Shown piece after piece: positions 32,163-42,971 of a stretch of 64,000 nucleotides of DNA; within the stretch, counting starts at the first letter, position 1, and every line of letters begins with the position of its first letter. Made by a program: the position numbers and the translations under genes. Below the pieces are notes generated by a model that ran no database searches, was not told where the DNA came from, and saw nothing but the letters and a program-made list of their open reading frames with translations. Origin of the DNA: Cryptomeria japonica (taxonomy: Eukaryota > Streptophyta > Pinopsida > Cupressales > Cupressaceae); assembly GCF_030272615.1 (NCBI RefSeq), contig NC_081408.1:609120173-609184172 (forward strand), in the 5' to 3' direction.

Positions 32163-33514
32163 TCATGAATCACACAGCCCCGCACTCATGCTACTTGTGC
32201 CCTACAAGAGTAAAATAAGATATACATGCAAGTTACTACATAATCTAATTAATACCAAAATAAATGATGAGCATGTATGTACAATAAAATACAAATGACT
32301 AGGTGCAATAATATATGTACCGTAAAGCTATCAAGGCCAAATGAAATGACTGTCAAGATGCCCTCCTGGATCTATGTCAACTCCTCCTCTGTCATCAACT
32401 ATTAAATAGACCATGTAAATAAAAATTAGTACTTAATATTATTTAGATTATAAATATTCATTTAAAATATAGAATGAACTGTGAAAATACAAATCTTACC
32501 ACTACATCATCAATGTATGATGAAGGTGCCTCCTTGCCTCTAGCATGCAAGGACTCTCCAAGGTATCCTCTAGTCTCTATCATAACATCTGGTGCATCGT
32601 GCATCTCATGCACCTCATAATCTATAGTGTGCGCAGGAGGATCAACAGGTTGTCTAACTAGACCCAAGCATATGTGCCCACACATGACACAACTATGGGG
32701 CACACAAATTTGTGGAGCCAAGGAGGACATGTCAGTGCCACTGGATGCACCACTACCATCAAAAGTAGGATGAGCTACTGCCCTAGCCTAAGAAACCAAA
32801 AGGCCACTCAAAGAGTGAATAATCGACATGGTCCGTGATGCCGCCTCACAAATGATATCTGGATGTTGCACTGGATGTGGGGGATCAACAGGAGGAGGGG
32901 GGACATATGGGCCCTAGACTACTTTGACTGCCCCAGGTCTATTTTGGGGCATACCTAAACCCACACCCTGGAAAGGTTGGATGTCAAAGTAGTTCACATG
33001 TTTTCCTAAAACAAACTCAACATACAATTTTTTGATGAAGTAGAAGGGGACATCAAGATTGTTGTTGGGTGGTTTATCGAAAACCATCCACCAACGATCC
33101 CAAATGTTTTTCACAATACCATCATTTGTGCACCATTTAATAGAAAGTTTTGTTTTTGGGGGTCTACGGGTTGACCAGTGCGGGGATTCAAAAATAATGC
33201 GGTGATAACAACTTTGGATATCTCAAGATCCTTGATCTCCTTATAGGACAAGCCATCTGCATATTGTTCCCTCATACAATCTCGCCACAAAAGAGCGACA
33301 TTGTGCTCCTCAGTGACGGTTTCTATACTCTTTATGATTGACGTGAGGGGATCAAACATTGGGTTCAGGCGAGGGATCCTACGATAGACATCTGCAATCC
33401 CCCTCAATTGGTCAAATTTTGTGCAATTAAATCTTGAATTGAGGGGGGGTTTGGCAAAGGAGGGTTTGGTTGTTGCAGTTGTGGTTGATCAATGTTTTCA
33501 TTGTTATCCCCCAT
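32163..33514 (-). pseudogene. Three-exon gene of unknown family, with frameshifts
   Basis: Exon 1 runs from the ATG at 33514 (MGDNNENIDQPQLQQPNPP) to 32500, followed by GTAAGATTT as donor. Exon 2 is 32398-32321, between the acceptor TTAATAG and the donor ACG|GTACAT. Exon 3 is 32201-32163, after TTGTAG, and ends GLCDS-stop. Exons 2 and 3 are 78 and 39 bases, and all junctions are phase 0. Visible residues include LRGIADVYRRIPRLNPMFD, VKNIWDRWWMVFDKPPNNNL, YFIKKLYVEFVLGKHVNYFD, a Pro/His-rich part and CVMCGHICLGL. One-base frameshifts lie near 33405 and 33130, and stops near 32918, 32790 and in exon 2. I do not recognise the family. Consistent splice phases suggest a once functional intron-containing gene, possibly transposon-borne. 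Confidence 0.5.
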
Positions 33515-33775
33515 TTTAACCTAATTGAATGTAAACAATTGAATTTAGTTAACAAATTTGAACAATTTTGTATTTGATTTAAAAAAAACCTAGTTTTCAT
33601 GAAAAGAACATATTTTGAATGAAAAAACAAAAAAACATTTAAAAAAATGCAAAAATTTGAATGAAAATGATGAAAAACAATAAAAATCCTACCTTTTAAT
33701 GGATTTTTTTGCAAATTTGGGTCACAAAATTGGAAATCGGGTCCAACCGAATATCATATTTGAAAGAAACTGTGT

Positions 33776-33880
33776 AACCCATGGGTAAAAAATAACCCAT
33801 GGGTTGTCACAATCCACTTATATTGTCTCAGAAAATTGGATATCCGATATCCGATTTTATCGGATATCAGATTTTTATAA
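33776..33880. repeat. Duplicated palindrome AACCCATGGGT and a GGATATCCGAT palindrome
   Basis: ACCCATGGGT occurs twice within 30 bases (33776-33806). It is followed at 33832-33880 by ATTGGATATCCGATATCCG and TATCGGATATCAGAT, a near-perfect dyad. It lies upstream of the three-exon gene. Confidence 0.7.
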
Positions 33881-33884
33881 TTAA

Positions 33885-34260
33885 ATTATTTTAAAATAAC
33901 ATTATATTATATAATATAATATATTATTATATTATATAATATTATATTATTATTATATATTATATAATATGTAATATATAATATATTATTATATTACATT
34001 ATATAATATATAATATATTATAATGGCTGGTGCCCCAAGAATTCCCAAGGAAAGGTGGGAATGAAGAAAGAAAGGACGGTCCCTATCCGGCCTGGAAGCT
34101 GCCAAGAACCTATTATATTATATATTACATATTATATAATATATAATAATATATTATATATTATATAATATGTAATATATAATATACATTATATATTATA
34201 TAATATATAATAATATATAATATATTATTATATATTATATAATATATAATTTATTTTTTA
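33885..34260. repeat. (ATATTATAT)n AT-palindrome block with an 87-bp GC-rich insert
   Basis: Almost pure A/T made of TATTATATAATATA words. It is interrupted at 34023-34109 by normal-composition sequence starting ATGGCTGGTGCCCCAAG and ending GCTGCCAAGAACC. Confidence 0.9.
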
Positions 34261-34322
34261 ATTTAAAATTACCTATAAAAATTGGATATCCGATATTCTC
34301 GGATATTCGATATCCGATTTTC

Positions 34323-35079
34323 TTAGGTGTTTACCATGCCAAGGTGTACTGACATCTAGGCCAAGCAAAAAGTCAACACGGATTTTTCGCGTTTTTAGGC
34401 GAGTGGAAAAGGCTATTTTTTCACATCGCCACTTTTTGGCCCCCCATGATCCTGCACTAACTCCTTTAATGACGAGTGTGGAAATAGGAACACATTTTTG
34501 GCAATATAAAAAATTATATATTCTTATATTATCTTTCTCTCATTTGAAACCCCATCCTTTGGGTTTGAGTGTGAAATAGACTAAGCACTTTGATGTTGCA
34601 AAGGTGGCGATGAATAGGAAAAAGATTTTTAGCAAATGCATTGTAATGATTGCATGGATGTTAGTTCTTGATGTTGGGCTTATACTTCTAAAGACCCGAC
34701 AATAACACTCACTAAATATAACAACCCTCATATATCCTCCGAAATATTTGATTATGGGATATAGATATGGACAAGTGGCATAAATTCTCTTATGAATTCA
34801 AATGGTAAGAGTATGTGATGGAATATTCAAGTGCAAAGGAAAGATATTTTATTAAATTTGTTGGTTCCAAGTAATAAAATTTATTACATTGGAACACATC
34901 TTCATTTAATTTATAATACTTTCAACCTCTCTCCTTGTGAGGTGATAATTACATTAAGATCTATAAATTTCTACTTGTTTTTATGGACTCAAAGTTTTGT
35001 TTTATTTTGGCAAATGTGCTAGTTTTGTAGTGTTTACAAATTATCCATTTTACAAAGCTTCTACAATATAACTATTGCG
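34323..35079. other. Unassigned AT-rich stretch
   Basis: No domain or repeat structure recognised on either strand. Short ORFs only. Confidence 0.4.
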
Positions 35080-36151
35080 ATGGGTGGTGAGAAGGTAAGA
35101 ATGGAACCATTATCTTGTGATGGGTTTCGTAGTGATGCTACCCTTTGGTATAATTGAAGTGAAGGCAAGATCACCACATTCCTAAAATAGCTTAATGAGA
35201 CTAATGAAAATCTTTCCATACAAGAAGTGAGGATGGTTGAAATATCCTTTGAAGGTGGTCAAGACATTATTGCCTAGGCTACATGGATGTTGTGTAAGGG
35301 AAAAAAGTCAAAGAAACATTGCAAGGTCTTTGATAATGAGAGTATGAATCTCTTCTTCAAAGAGGGAAAAGCTTTGGTAAAGGTTCATGGTGGGTTTGAT
35401 AGAGAGGAGCTCCCAAAGCCATGGGATAAGGTACTTTTTCTACTCATAAAATACTTTATGTAGGAGGGACGATATAAATGTTACTACTATTATCATTTCC
35501 CTTGTTAAACCATTTTCAACACAAAACCATCATAAGGTTCCTTTTCTTCCTTCTCTCCTCTTTGGATTCCTTGATGAAGTAAGGAGATGAATTGACCGTT
35601 AAAAACTTAGAGAAGACCTCATCTCGCTCCACCAAGGGCTCATTCTTTGCCTTCACTATTTTTATCTTTCTATCTTTCCCCCAAAACCCATGAGGGATTC
35701 CCTAATTGAGGAATTGTTGTCGAGTAATCATCCTCCATATTCTCCTCCTATGCAAAATCATGCTTGCAAAAAAATAGAGTTTGTTGTTGCTAAAGGAAAG
35801 AAAAAACTTACCACCCCACAAGTTATTCTTGAGTTTTATGTGGCTACTAAAGGAAAGGAAAAACCTACCACACCACATGATACCCCTGGTCTACTATTGC
35901 CAATCTTAGACCCTCTTGGTCTAGTGAAGACAAAACACCCTAAAACCCCTTACTCCTCTTTTCATAAGACTGCTATTGAAATATTTTTTAACCTTAGGTA
36001 TAGCCCTTTAAAAACCCTTATTTCTGACATGTGCTACCATATTGGGATAACCAAAAATCTAAAAACTAAAATAGCTAAAAGAGCCTATGTCTAATTTTAT
36101 GTGGAGAAGGTTAATTCTGAAGGGAAAGAGGAGTCTACTAAGGCTTCAAAG
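35080..36151 (+). pseudogene. Unknown protein-coding relic, 5' part (split by the LTR element at 36152)
   Basis: The ATG at 35080 opens a frame reading MGGEKVRMEPLSCDGFRSDA, then VRMVEISFEGGQDIIA and FFKEGKALVKVHGGFDREE, with four in-frame stops and no frame loss up to about 35515. After a frameshift, sequence in another frame reads FLPSLLFGFLDEVRR and, from 35690, a 134-codon open stretch (MRDSLIEELLSSNHPPYSPP, AIEIFFNLRYSPLKTLISDM). It ends at EESTKASK where the LTR element begins. The family is not recognised. Continuous codon-like similarity between stops argues for a decayed real gene or transposon gene. Confidence 0.45.
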
Positions 36152-37311
36152 TGTTACTACTTATCAAATTGCCATTAGTTTTATGTCAAAGTTATACTAT
36201 ATACTCTAGTCGGTTAACACTACTGAATCATGCAGTCGGTATACACAGAGAAGTCAGTATGCACAGTCTAGTCGGTTATAGAAGAAAGCAGTCACAGAAC
36301 ACAGTATACACCGAGTTGTCTACTGAGTATCTTTTCATGATTACCAAGCATCAAAGATGACACACTGAGTTGATATACACTGAGTGAAACATGTTACCGG
36401 ATACATTGAACCTGGACATGCATATGAAAATGTGTTACAAGATTGAGGCACATCTAACTATTATTACATTGGAAATTGCACCAGAATATTGTGTATGATT
36501 TTGAGATCAATCTAACCAATGAAATATTTTGTATAGTTATTCATTCGATAAATCATGTTTGTAAGATCGAAGCAATGAATTGGATCACCGTCTTAAGAGA
36601 TCTATTTATACAACATGAGTTAAGGGTGTATGTATGAATATGTATGTGTGTAATAAGACTGTTACAGAGACACATAGGTCACTGAGAAGGTTTTCAGAGA
36701 ACAGTCAAAGAACAGAGTAAACAGAAGAGTTTACCGAGTTACTATATGGGTTACCGAGGTATGCTATAAGCAAGGTAATCTTATTCTGAGCACATAGAAT
36801 CTGCTATAACATTTTAGATGTAAAGTTGCAGATATTTGTAATGATTTTATTGTAATATTGTGAAGTTGAAAGAGAAACCTTTAATAGGGTAAAAGACTCT
36901 AATCAAGTCTATAAATTGTAAAGCCTCTAACCAGGTGCAACATTCAGATTAAATGTTGTAAAATCCTTTAGCAAGGTAGATCTAACAGATCTTGTTACTC
37001 CTAACAGGGTAAGCTATCAGAAATAGCTAAAATGTAGCTCTAACCGAGCACTCTTTATTATTGCAGTAGTGAAGTTGTGGGTGCCATCCCCACCGTAGTT
37101 TTTCTCTCTAACCAAGAGTTTTTGCGTAGCCAAAATATATGTGTTATGGAGTGAATCATGTATGATTGTTATCTATTTATTTTAACTTTATTTTATGTTA
37201 CTGCACTATTTTGTTTATGCATAATAGTAAAGTTATTAATCAAGAAAAGTTTTGGAGTACTGATTCACCCCTCCCCTCTCAATACATTAGCTTTCCATAT
37301 TGGGCCTAACA
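36152..37311 (+). repeat. 5' LTR of the pol-less element
   Basis: Starts TGTTACTACTTATCAAATTG and ends ATATTGGGCCTAACA. The end contains CTGATTCACCCCTCCCC, also seen in the solo LTR at 17400. GATCTATTTATACAACATG near 36600 may hold the TATA box. Confidence 0.92.
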
Positions 37312-37313
37312 AT

Positions 37314-37325
37314 TGGTATCAGAGC
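37314..37325 (+). other. Primer binding site of the pol-less element
   Basis: TGGTATCAGAGC two bases after the LTR end. Perfect match to the motif complementary to the initiator tRNA-Met. Confidence 0.92.
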
Positions 37326-37373
37326 TTGAATCTTGGAAAAGGGTTTAACTACCTAAAGAGAAAGATCTTATCA

Positions 37374-38726
37374 ATGGAAGGCTACAAACAATCTTGGAGG
37401 ATTGTATATCTGCAAGAAGAGTTGGATCATGCTAATCAAGTGATTGCAGACATGCAAAGGCAAATGTAAAAATCTCTGAAAGTAAGAAGAAGATTATCTG
37501 ATGACTTGCAGGATTCTCAAGAGTTAGTGGAACAAATTGAGACATCATCTGAGAACAATATATCCGAAGAGACTGAAGAAATGATTGGAGTATTGAAAGA
37601 AAAGAACAAAGCACTGACTGATCAACTAAAAGCAATGAAAAGAGAACATGAACATTTCAGCACACATATGACTAAAAATCTAGATGCATTAAGGACAACT
37701 GAGGATAAAACAAGAGATCTAGAAAGAGAGAAAAAACAACTTGAAGTCTTAGTATCTGATAAGAATGATGAAATCATAAGGTTGACCGGGATTCAACAAA
37801 ATATGACAGATCAACTAGGGTATGCACATCATGAAGCAATTATGAAGAATGATGAAAATCAAGCATTGAGACTTGAAGTATCAAGGTTGACCAATGAACT
37901 TGAAACAAAGAAGAAATCCAAAGAAATATTGAAGAAGAGTTATGAAGCATCAAAGATGTTGGATGAACAACTAAATACAAGAAGACCCAACAGAGATGCA
38001 GGACTCAGTTACAAAGGAAAAGACTCTACCGAGAAAGGAATTCATACTATCGAGAGAGGAGAATCATCAAAGCAAGCTGGAAACAGGAATAACATCAAAA
38101 GAAAGAAGCCTATTTGCTACTACTGTGGAAATCAAGGTCACACTGCCAACATATGCCAAATCAGAAAAGGTAAGCAACCGAATATCACTAAGTCCAATGA
38201 TTATTGTTACAATTGCAATAAATATGGTCACACATCTAATCAATGTAGGACAAAGTCTGTTAACAATTATCATAAGGCAAAATTCAAAGGGTTTTGTAAA
38301 TACCGCAATAGATATGGACATAGTACCAAGAAGTGCTAGGTTAAGCAAAAGAACTACATGTGGTCTGCACACCGAGCAAACACTAGAGGTTACTGAACTT
38401 ACACAGATCCTTACCGACAATATGCAATAGTACCATGGGATTACAATACAAGGATATGGTGTGAATGTTGTGGAACATATGGACATATTAATGCCAATTG
38501 TTTTATAAGGTTTGGAATGAACAACCGAAGATCATGGAGAAATCCTGGTATGGCATGTCTTCATTGTCACAAAGTTGGACATTTAGCTGGAGATTGTAGA
38601 GATCAACCTAGAGGAGACACTAAGGAAATAAAAGAAAAATTAAAGATGATTTGGAAAAAGAAGGAAGTTGTGTCAAATGAAGAAAGCACCTTACCTACCA
38701 AGTTAGGTGCTCCTATTCCAAATTAA
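37374..38726 (+). pseudogene. ORF1 of the pol-less element: coiled coil plus CCHC zinc knuckles
   Basis: The frame opens at 37374 (MEGYKQSWRIVYLQEELDHA) and stays in one frame for about 450 codons. Stops are at 37467, near 38337, near 38394 and nearby; the stop near 38394 equals CGA to TGA. Residues about 20-200 are charged heptad-like coiled coil (LKEKNKALTDQLKAMKREHE). CCHC knuckles follow at about residues 248 (CYYCGNQGHTANIC), 277 (CYNCNKYGHTSNQC), 309 (CKYRNRYGHSTKKC, second Cys lost), 363 (CECCGTYGHINANC) and 394 (CLHCHKVGHLAGDC). It replaces gag in position and probably binds element RNA. Five knuckles is more than usual for a copia gag. Confidence 0.75.
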
Positions 38727-39244
38727 TCGGTAAAGGTATGAAGGGACTGCATTCTCTGAAGGTAAAATCATAACAGTTCCTATTCTATTATGTACTAAAT
38801 TCAAAATCTGCATAGTTAAGATGCATCAGTAAGTTTGAAATTCTATCAAAAGTACTTTATAGGAAACCTGTCAAGTTGGTAAATGAAGGAAGCTTGGTCA
38901 CTCGGTTAAAACGAAAAAAAGAGTAATTCGGTTAAAGGTGAACCGAGTGCATTTAATGTTTTTGACCTAACTCGCATGGAACTCGATAAGGTATTTTGTG
39001 TACTTAAAGGCATTTTTGCGGTCATTTACACTTACCAAGTTTTCGAAAGAGCAGAGCAGAGTGAATCAAGGCAATCAAACCTCCTACCAAGCGAATTCAA
39101 GGTATTTACATCAAAACTCATTGCACTATTAAAATAGTTTACTGATCTTATCAAATTGTTATTATCTGCTGAGTGTGAAGTATCTGTCGTTTGTAAACCG
39201 TCAAACCCTAAGGATAGTTTGCTAAGTTTTACCTGAAATCTACA
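38727..39244 (+). other. Spacer between ORF1 and ORF2
   Basis: About 500 bases with stops in all frames. It contains ACTCGGTTAAA and ATTCGGTTAAAG words and no recognisable domain. It may hold a second promoter or splice signals for ORF2, but no clear signal is seen. Confidence 0.45.
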
Positions 39245-42200
39245 ATGGCGCCCAAGATCCAAGATCCCATAGTTGTCAAGAATGTAGAGAAGCCCTCACT
39301 GAAATATTCTTTGACTCCCAAAGTCGCCTTTGAACCGGATGACAAAACCGACTTTTCACTCATCCCCAATCAAGTCTTGTTAGTTGAAGATGTGAGATTC
39401 TTCACCAAATGCCGTGTTGAAGAAATCGGTCATGTTGAGATAAGAGACACCTATGATGAACTATGTACCGATGGTGTATTAAATAGCAAGTATGAACACA
39501 TCAGAATCAAAGGATTGACTAAAGCCCTAACCTACCCTCGTGTGTTCAAGCCCCAATGGGTCAAGTTTGTTCTGAGCAGAGTTCATGATGATTTCATGTG
39601 GCTAGAAGAGAAACCATTCAAGATAACCAAGGAAATCATTCATCTGATCACCGGTTATCCTATCTATGATCATGCCCGAGCACAGAAGATGATATCACAG
39701 AAGGAATTAATCAGCTTAACAGGAGTAGAATCTGATTACAGAGGACTGAAACTGAACAATGTCACTGATGCAGAACTTAAGTTTTCTATTAGAGTAATCG
39801 GTTACTGTTTCTTCCAATCAGCAAGGGAAAACAACGTACCTTATGCAACAGTTGACATAGCTTATAAAATTGTGAAAAAGGGAATGAAATTTGACTTATG
39901 TGAAGTGTTACTGAAGAACCTGTTTGAGAACCTGAACACAATAAGAGAGACGAAGAAGAACAACTCGACAAATACACTAAAGTTTGGTTCACTTCTTGTA
40001 TGCATGTTTTTCTACTTTGAAAAATTCTTTCCATCAGTCGGTAAAGTAGTTTGGGAACTACACCGACCAATCACCCATCAGATTAATGACTTTATCAAGA
40101 AACTAGGTGATAATTTCAATGACAGAATGGATGATTATTTTAGTAAATTTCAAGAGAAGATGCACAACAGGTACCGAATTCCACCCCAGCTAGTGGAGAA
40201 ATATAAAGATGATATATGCTTTGAGGTAGACACCGATTACTGTTATGTGAATGCTGTGGAACCAAGGACAAAATCTTTGCCACCTATGGGTTACAAGATT
40301 GACTTTGACATCACACAATAGAAAATTGATGCATATCTTACATTACCAAGGCATACTACCGAGCTGAGGTATGGTACTTATGAAGAAGTAAAGGAAAAGG
40401 TAAAAATGAGCATTGTAGTACCCAAAGCTACAAGAAAAGCAACAAAGATGATTAAGGTATTGTCGAAGAAATTCGGAGAAGATTCTTCCTCCACACCTGT
40501 CAAAGGCACTCTTGCCATCATTGAAGAGGAATCTGAAGCTCAAGAGGCAGCCATAACATTGAGCACCGAATTGCCTAAGGGCAAAGTGTTAAAAAGAAAG
40601 AAATAGGACACTTCAAAGGCCCTACCGACTCCTCCAACAAAGAGACCTAACACAAGAGCATCAGCTGCATCACCGAGTAAGAAACAAAAGAGTGTTACTG
40701 CTCCCAAGGTAACAAAGACATACAAGAAATCTACTCGGAGTCTCATTTTGGCAAAAGAGTCTAGTGATATAGAATCTGAGGATGCCAACAAATTCTAGAT
40801 TGTCAAGAGAAAGAAGGTAAATATACATAGCGTTGAAAACTTCTGTGCCAATCTGAAAGAATATGGCGGATTTGGTTCTTTTAGATATGTCAAGTATGAA
40901 TCAAGAAACAATGATGAGAAGAGACAAATTGAAGAAGCTGTCGTTTGCACACTTCTAAAGTTTCAGCTAGCTCCATTGGAACTAGTAAAGTCACTTCTAA
41001 ATGAACTTTACTTGCATATTGATAATAGGTGGAAGTATGCAATGGACTCAGAGAAACAAATTAGAGAAAGAAGTCTAGTCCATCTATTTCCTGATATGTC
41101 TGTAGCAGAAATAAAGGAACATTTGACAACCTACAATTCAAAATTTCTTGTCAAACAGAGAGCCTTAACATTGATGAATGGGCTATATATTGATGTAGAA
41201 AAGGAGACAAAAGCAAAGTGGCAGGAAATCTTCAAAATCAAGGATGTCATTGAACAATCTAAAGTTGAAATCGTTGATGTCACCGAGCACGATCCTGATG
41301 TCACCGAGCAAGGTCCTGATGTTACCAAGCAAGACCCAGCTGACACTATTCAAATTGATGGAGATGTCATGGATACAGAGGAACAGGAGCAGGAAATGAT
41401 ATAAGGCACTACTTATGCAAAACTTGTATCTAGTGAATCCGTTTTAGAACAAGTTCAGCCTTATCCACCGGTCAAGCAACCTGTCTCTACTGAAGCTCCT
41501 CAGGATACAACACAAGGCACCGAAGGTCACAAGTCTACAATAGGAGAAGATACTACTCTAGAATAGACCTCTCAAGCACCTTCGAGCACTGGAAATGTAG
41601 CAGTTGAGACACCCAGTACCGAGACACCACAACAGCTACAGGAACCGACCAAAGTGTTGCCTCTACCGAGCAACCTACCGAGAGTCAGCAAACCTCTCAA
41701 GCTATTGTCTTGGTCCAACTGACCAAAGGTAAAGAGAAGAAGGTGAAAAAGCATAGTTTCAAAGTTGATTTATCTAAACCAATAGTGTTGCCCAATGTGG
41801 ATATATCAAAATTAAAGGGGCAAGCACTCATTGATTTTGGTGAACTATGCAAAGCAAAGGTCGAACAAGAAAAATAGATGGCCATACAAAAGAAGAATAA
41901 AGTACTTCAGAAGGTGAAGACACTGCTATCGGATATGCTACCTACATCTACAGTGTCAACTGATGCAACCATCCACATTCAACTGGATGAACTCCTTAAT
42001 CAAATAGAAACATCCGGAGTTGATGCATCTGAGTACTTGAGCAAGATAAAAGACAAGGAGCTTACTGCAAAAATGATAGAAGAGGTACAAAAAGCTCTAG
42101 CTATTGGCAAAGTCAAACTTGTCAAATTCATTGTTGAGTTGTCCCCTCAACTCAAGCATATTCTTTATTTATTTTAGAAACTTTGTACATTTTCTATATT

Positions 42201-42595
42201 CATTAAAGATATCAAGAATAAAACTGATGCAATTGAGAAAGAGATCACCGATCTCTCAAATAAGTTGACCCCAGAGCCCAATTCCATTCAGAATTTTTAT
42301 ACCAAGCTTCAATAGCTCATGGCTCAACAATTGGAACTAAGAAATGAAGAACATAAGATCAAGATGTATATAATGACACTCCAGACATTATTCCTTCCTC
42401 ATCTTTCATCAGTTCAAGAGCAGATTAACCTAGCCACACACCTATCTACTACACAAGAGGGAAGCACTCTTGATGGCTTAATATCACTATTGGCTGATAT
42501 TCAAGCACAAAATTCCTTAATGGAAAGTGTCAAAGATGCACTCTCTATCGCACTCATCGACGCCCGGACAAAGTATAAATCCATTTTTGATTAGT
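39245..42595 (+). pseudogene. ORF2 of the pol-less element: long protein of unknown function
   Basis: Opens with the ATG at 39245. The first 358 codons are uninterrupted (LTKALTYPRVFKPQWVKFVL, WLEEKPFKITKEIIHLITGY, IRVIGYCFFQSARENN), a globular region resembling putative plant transposon-associated proteins. Then come basic (KRPNTRASAASPSKKQKS) and acidic repeat sections (DVTEHDPDVTEQGPDV), one frameshift between about 41580 and 41700, and a helical C-terminal part (LLSDMLPTSTVSTDATIHIQ, LSSVQEQINLATHLSTTQ) to the TAG at about 42593. Total is about 1,117 codons with around eight stops, mostly TAG. No protease, RT, integrase or RNase H motif. It ends just before GTTTGTCAAAAAGGGGGAG-type sequence, as copia pol genes do. 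Function unknown. Confidence 0.7.
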
Positions 42596-42957
42596 TACCA
42601 CCCCCGGATGGAAATTAAGTTTTTGATGTTTGTCAAAAAGGGGGAGTGATACTATATATTTGGGGAGTGATACAGTTTTGGTGATAAAGTTTTGATATAG
42701 TATTCGGAGTATTGTATAGAGGGGGAGTATACTGAGCAAAGTATGCAGAGTATCTAAGGACAATAAGCAGAGCACACAAGCACAAAACCGAGCATGCAAA
42801 ATCAGAGTTATGTACAGTATAATGATAAGTGGAGTATATCTGAATATACTATTTCATTGACTATTGTATATACTCTCAAGTATAGTCATTTTGCAAAGTA
42901 TATAGATTTTTGAGTTATAACTTTGAAAGTAGTTTTTGTCAAACATCTCAACTAATG

Positions 42958-42971
42958 TCAAAAGGGGAGAT
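42958..42971 (+). other. Polypurine tract of the pol-less element
   Basis: TCAAAAGGGGAGAT directly before the TG of the 3' LTR. A similar CAAAAAGGGGGAG lies at about 42635. Confidence 0.8.

Larger units (their letters stand above)
28213..34322. mobile_element. Hypothetical composite element bounded by ATCGGATATCCGAT-type motifs
   Basis: Related palindromic words occur at 28213-28268, 31862-31880, 31962-32017, 33832-33880 and 34277-34322. The first and third are inverted copies of each other over about 55 bases and enclose inverted GA and TC tracts and a palindromic array. Between the third and fourth lies a three-exon minus-strand gene. Between the fourth and fifth is an AT palindrome block. 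That these parts form one mobile unit is my inference. No target-site duplication could be established and the gene family is unknown. Confidence 0.3.

Noticed and set aside
38067-38486. Minus-strand 139-codon frame opposite the zinc knuckles
   Set aside because: The plus strand shows five CCHC motifs in frame. The minus frame has no domain.
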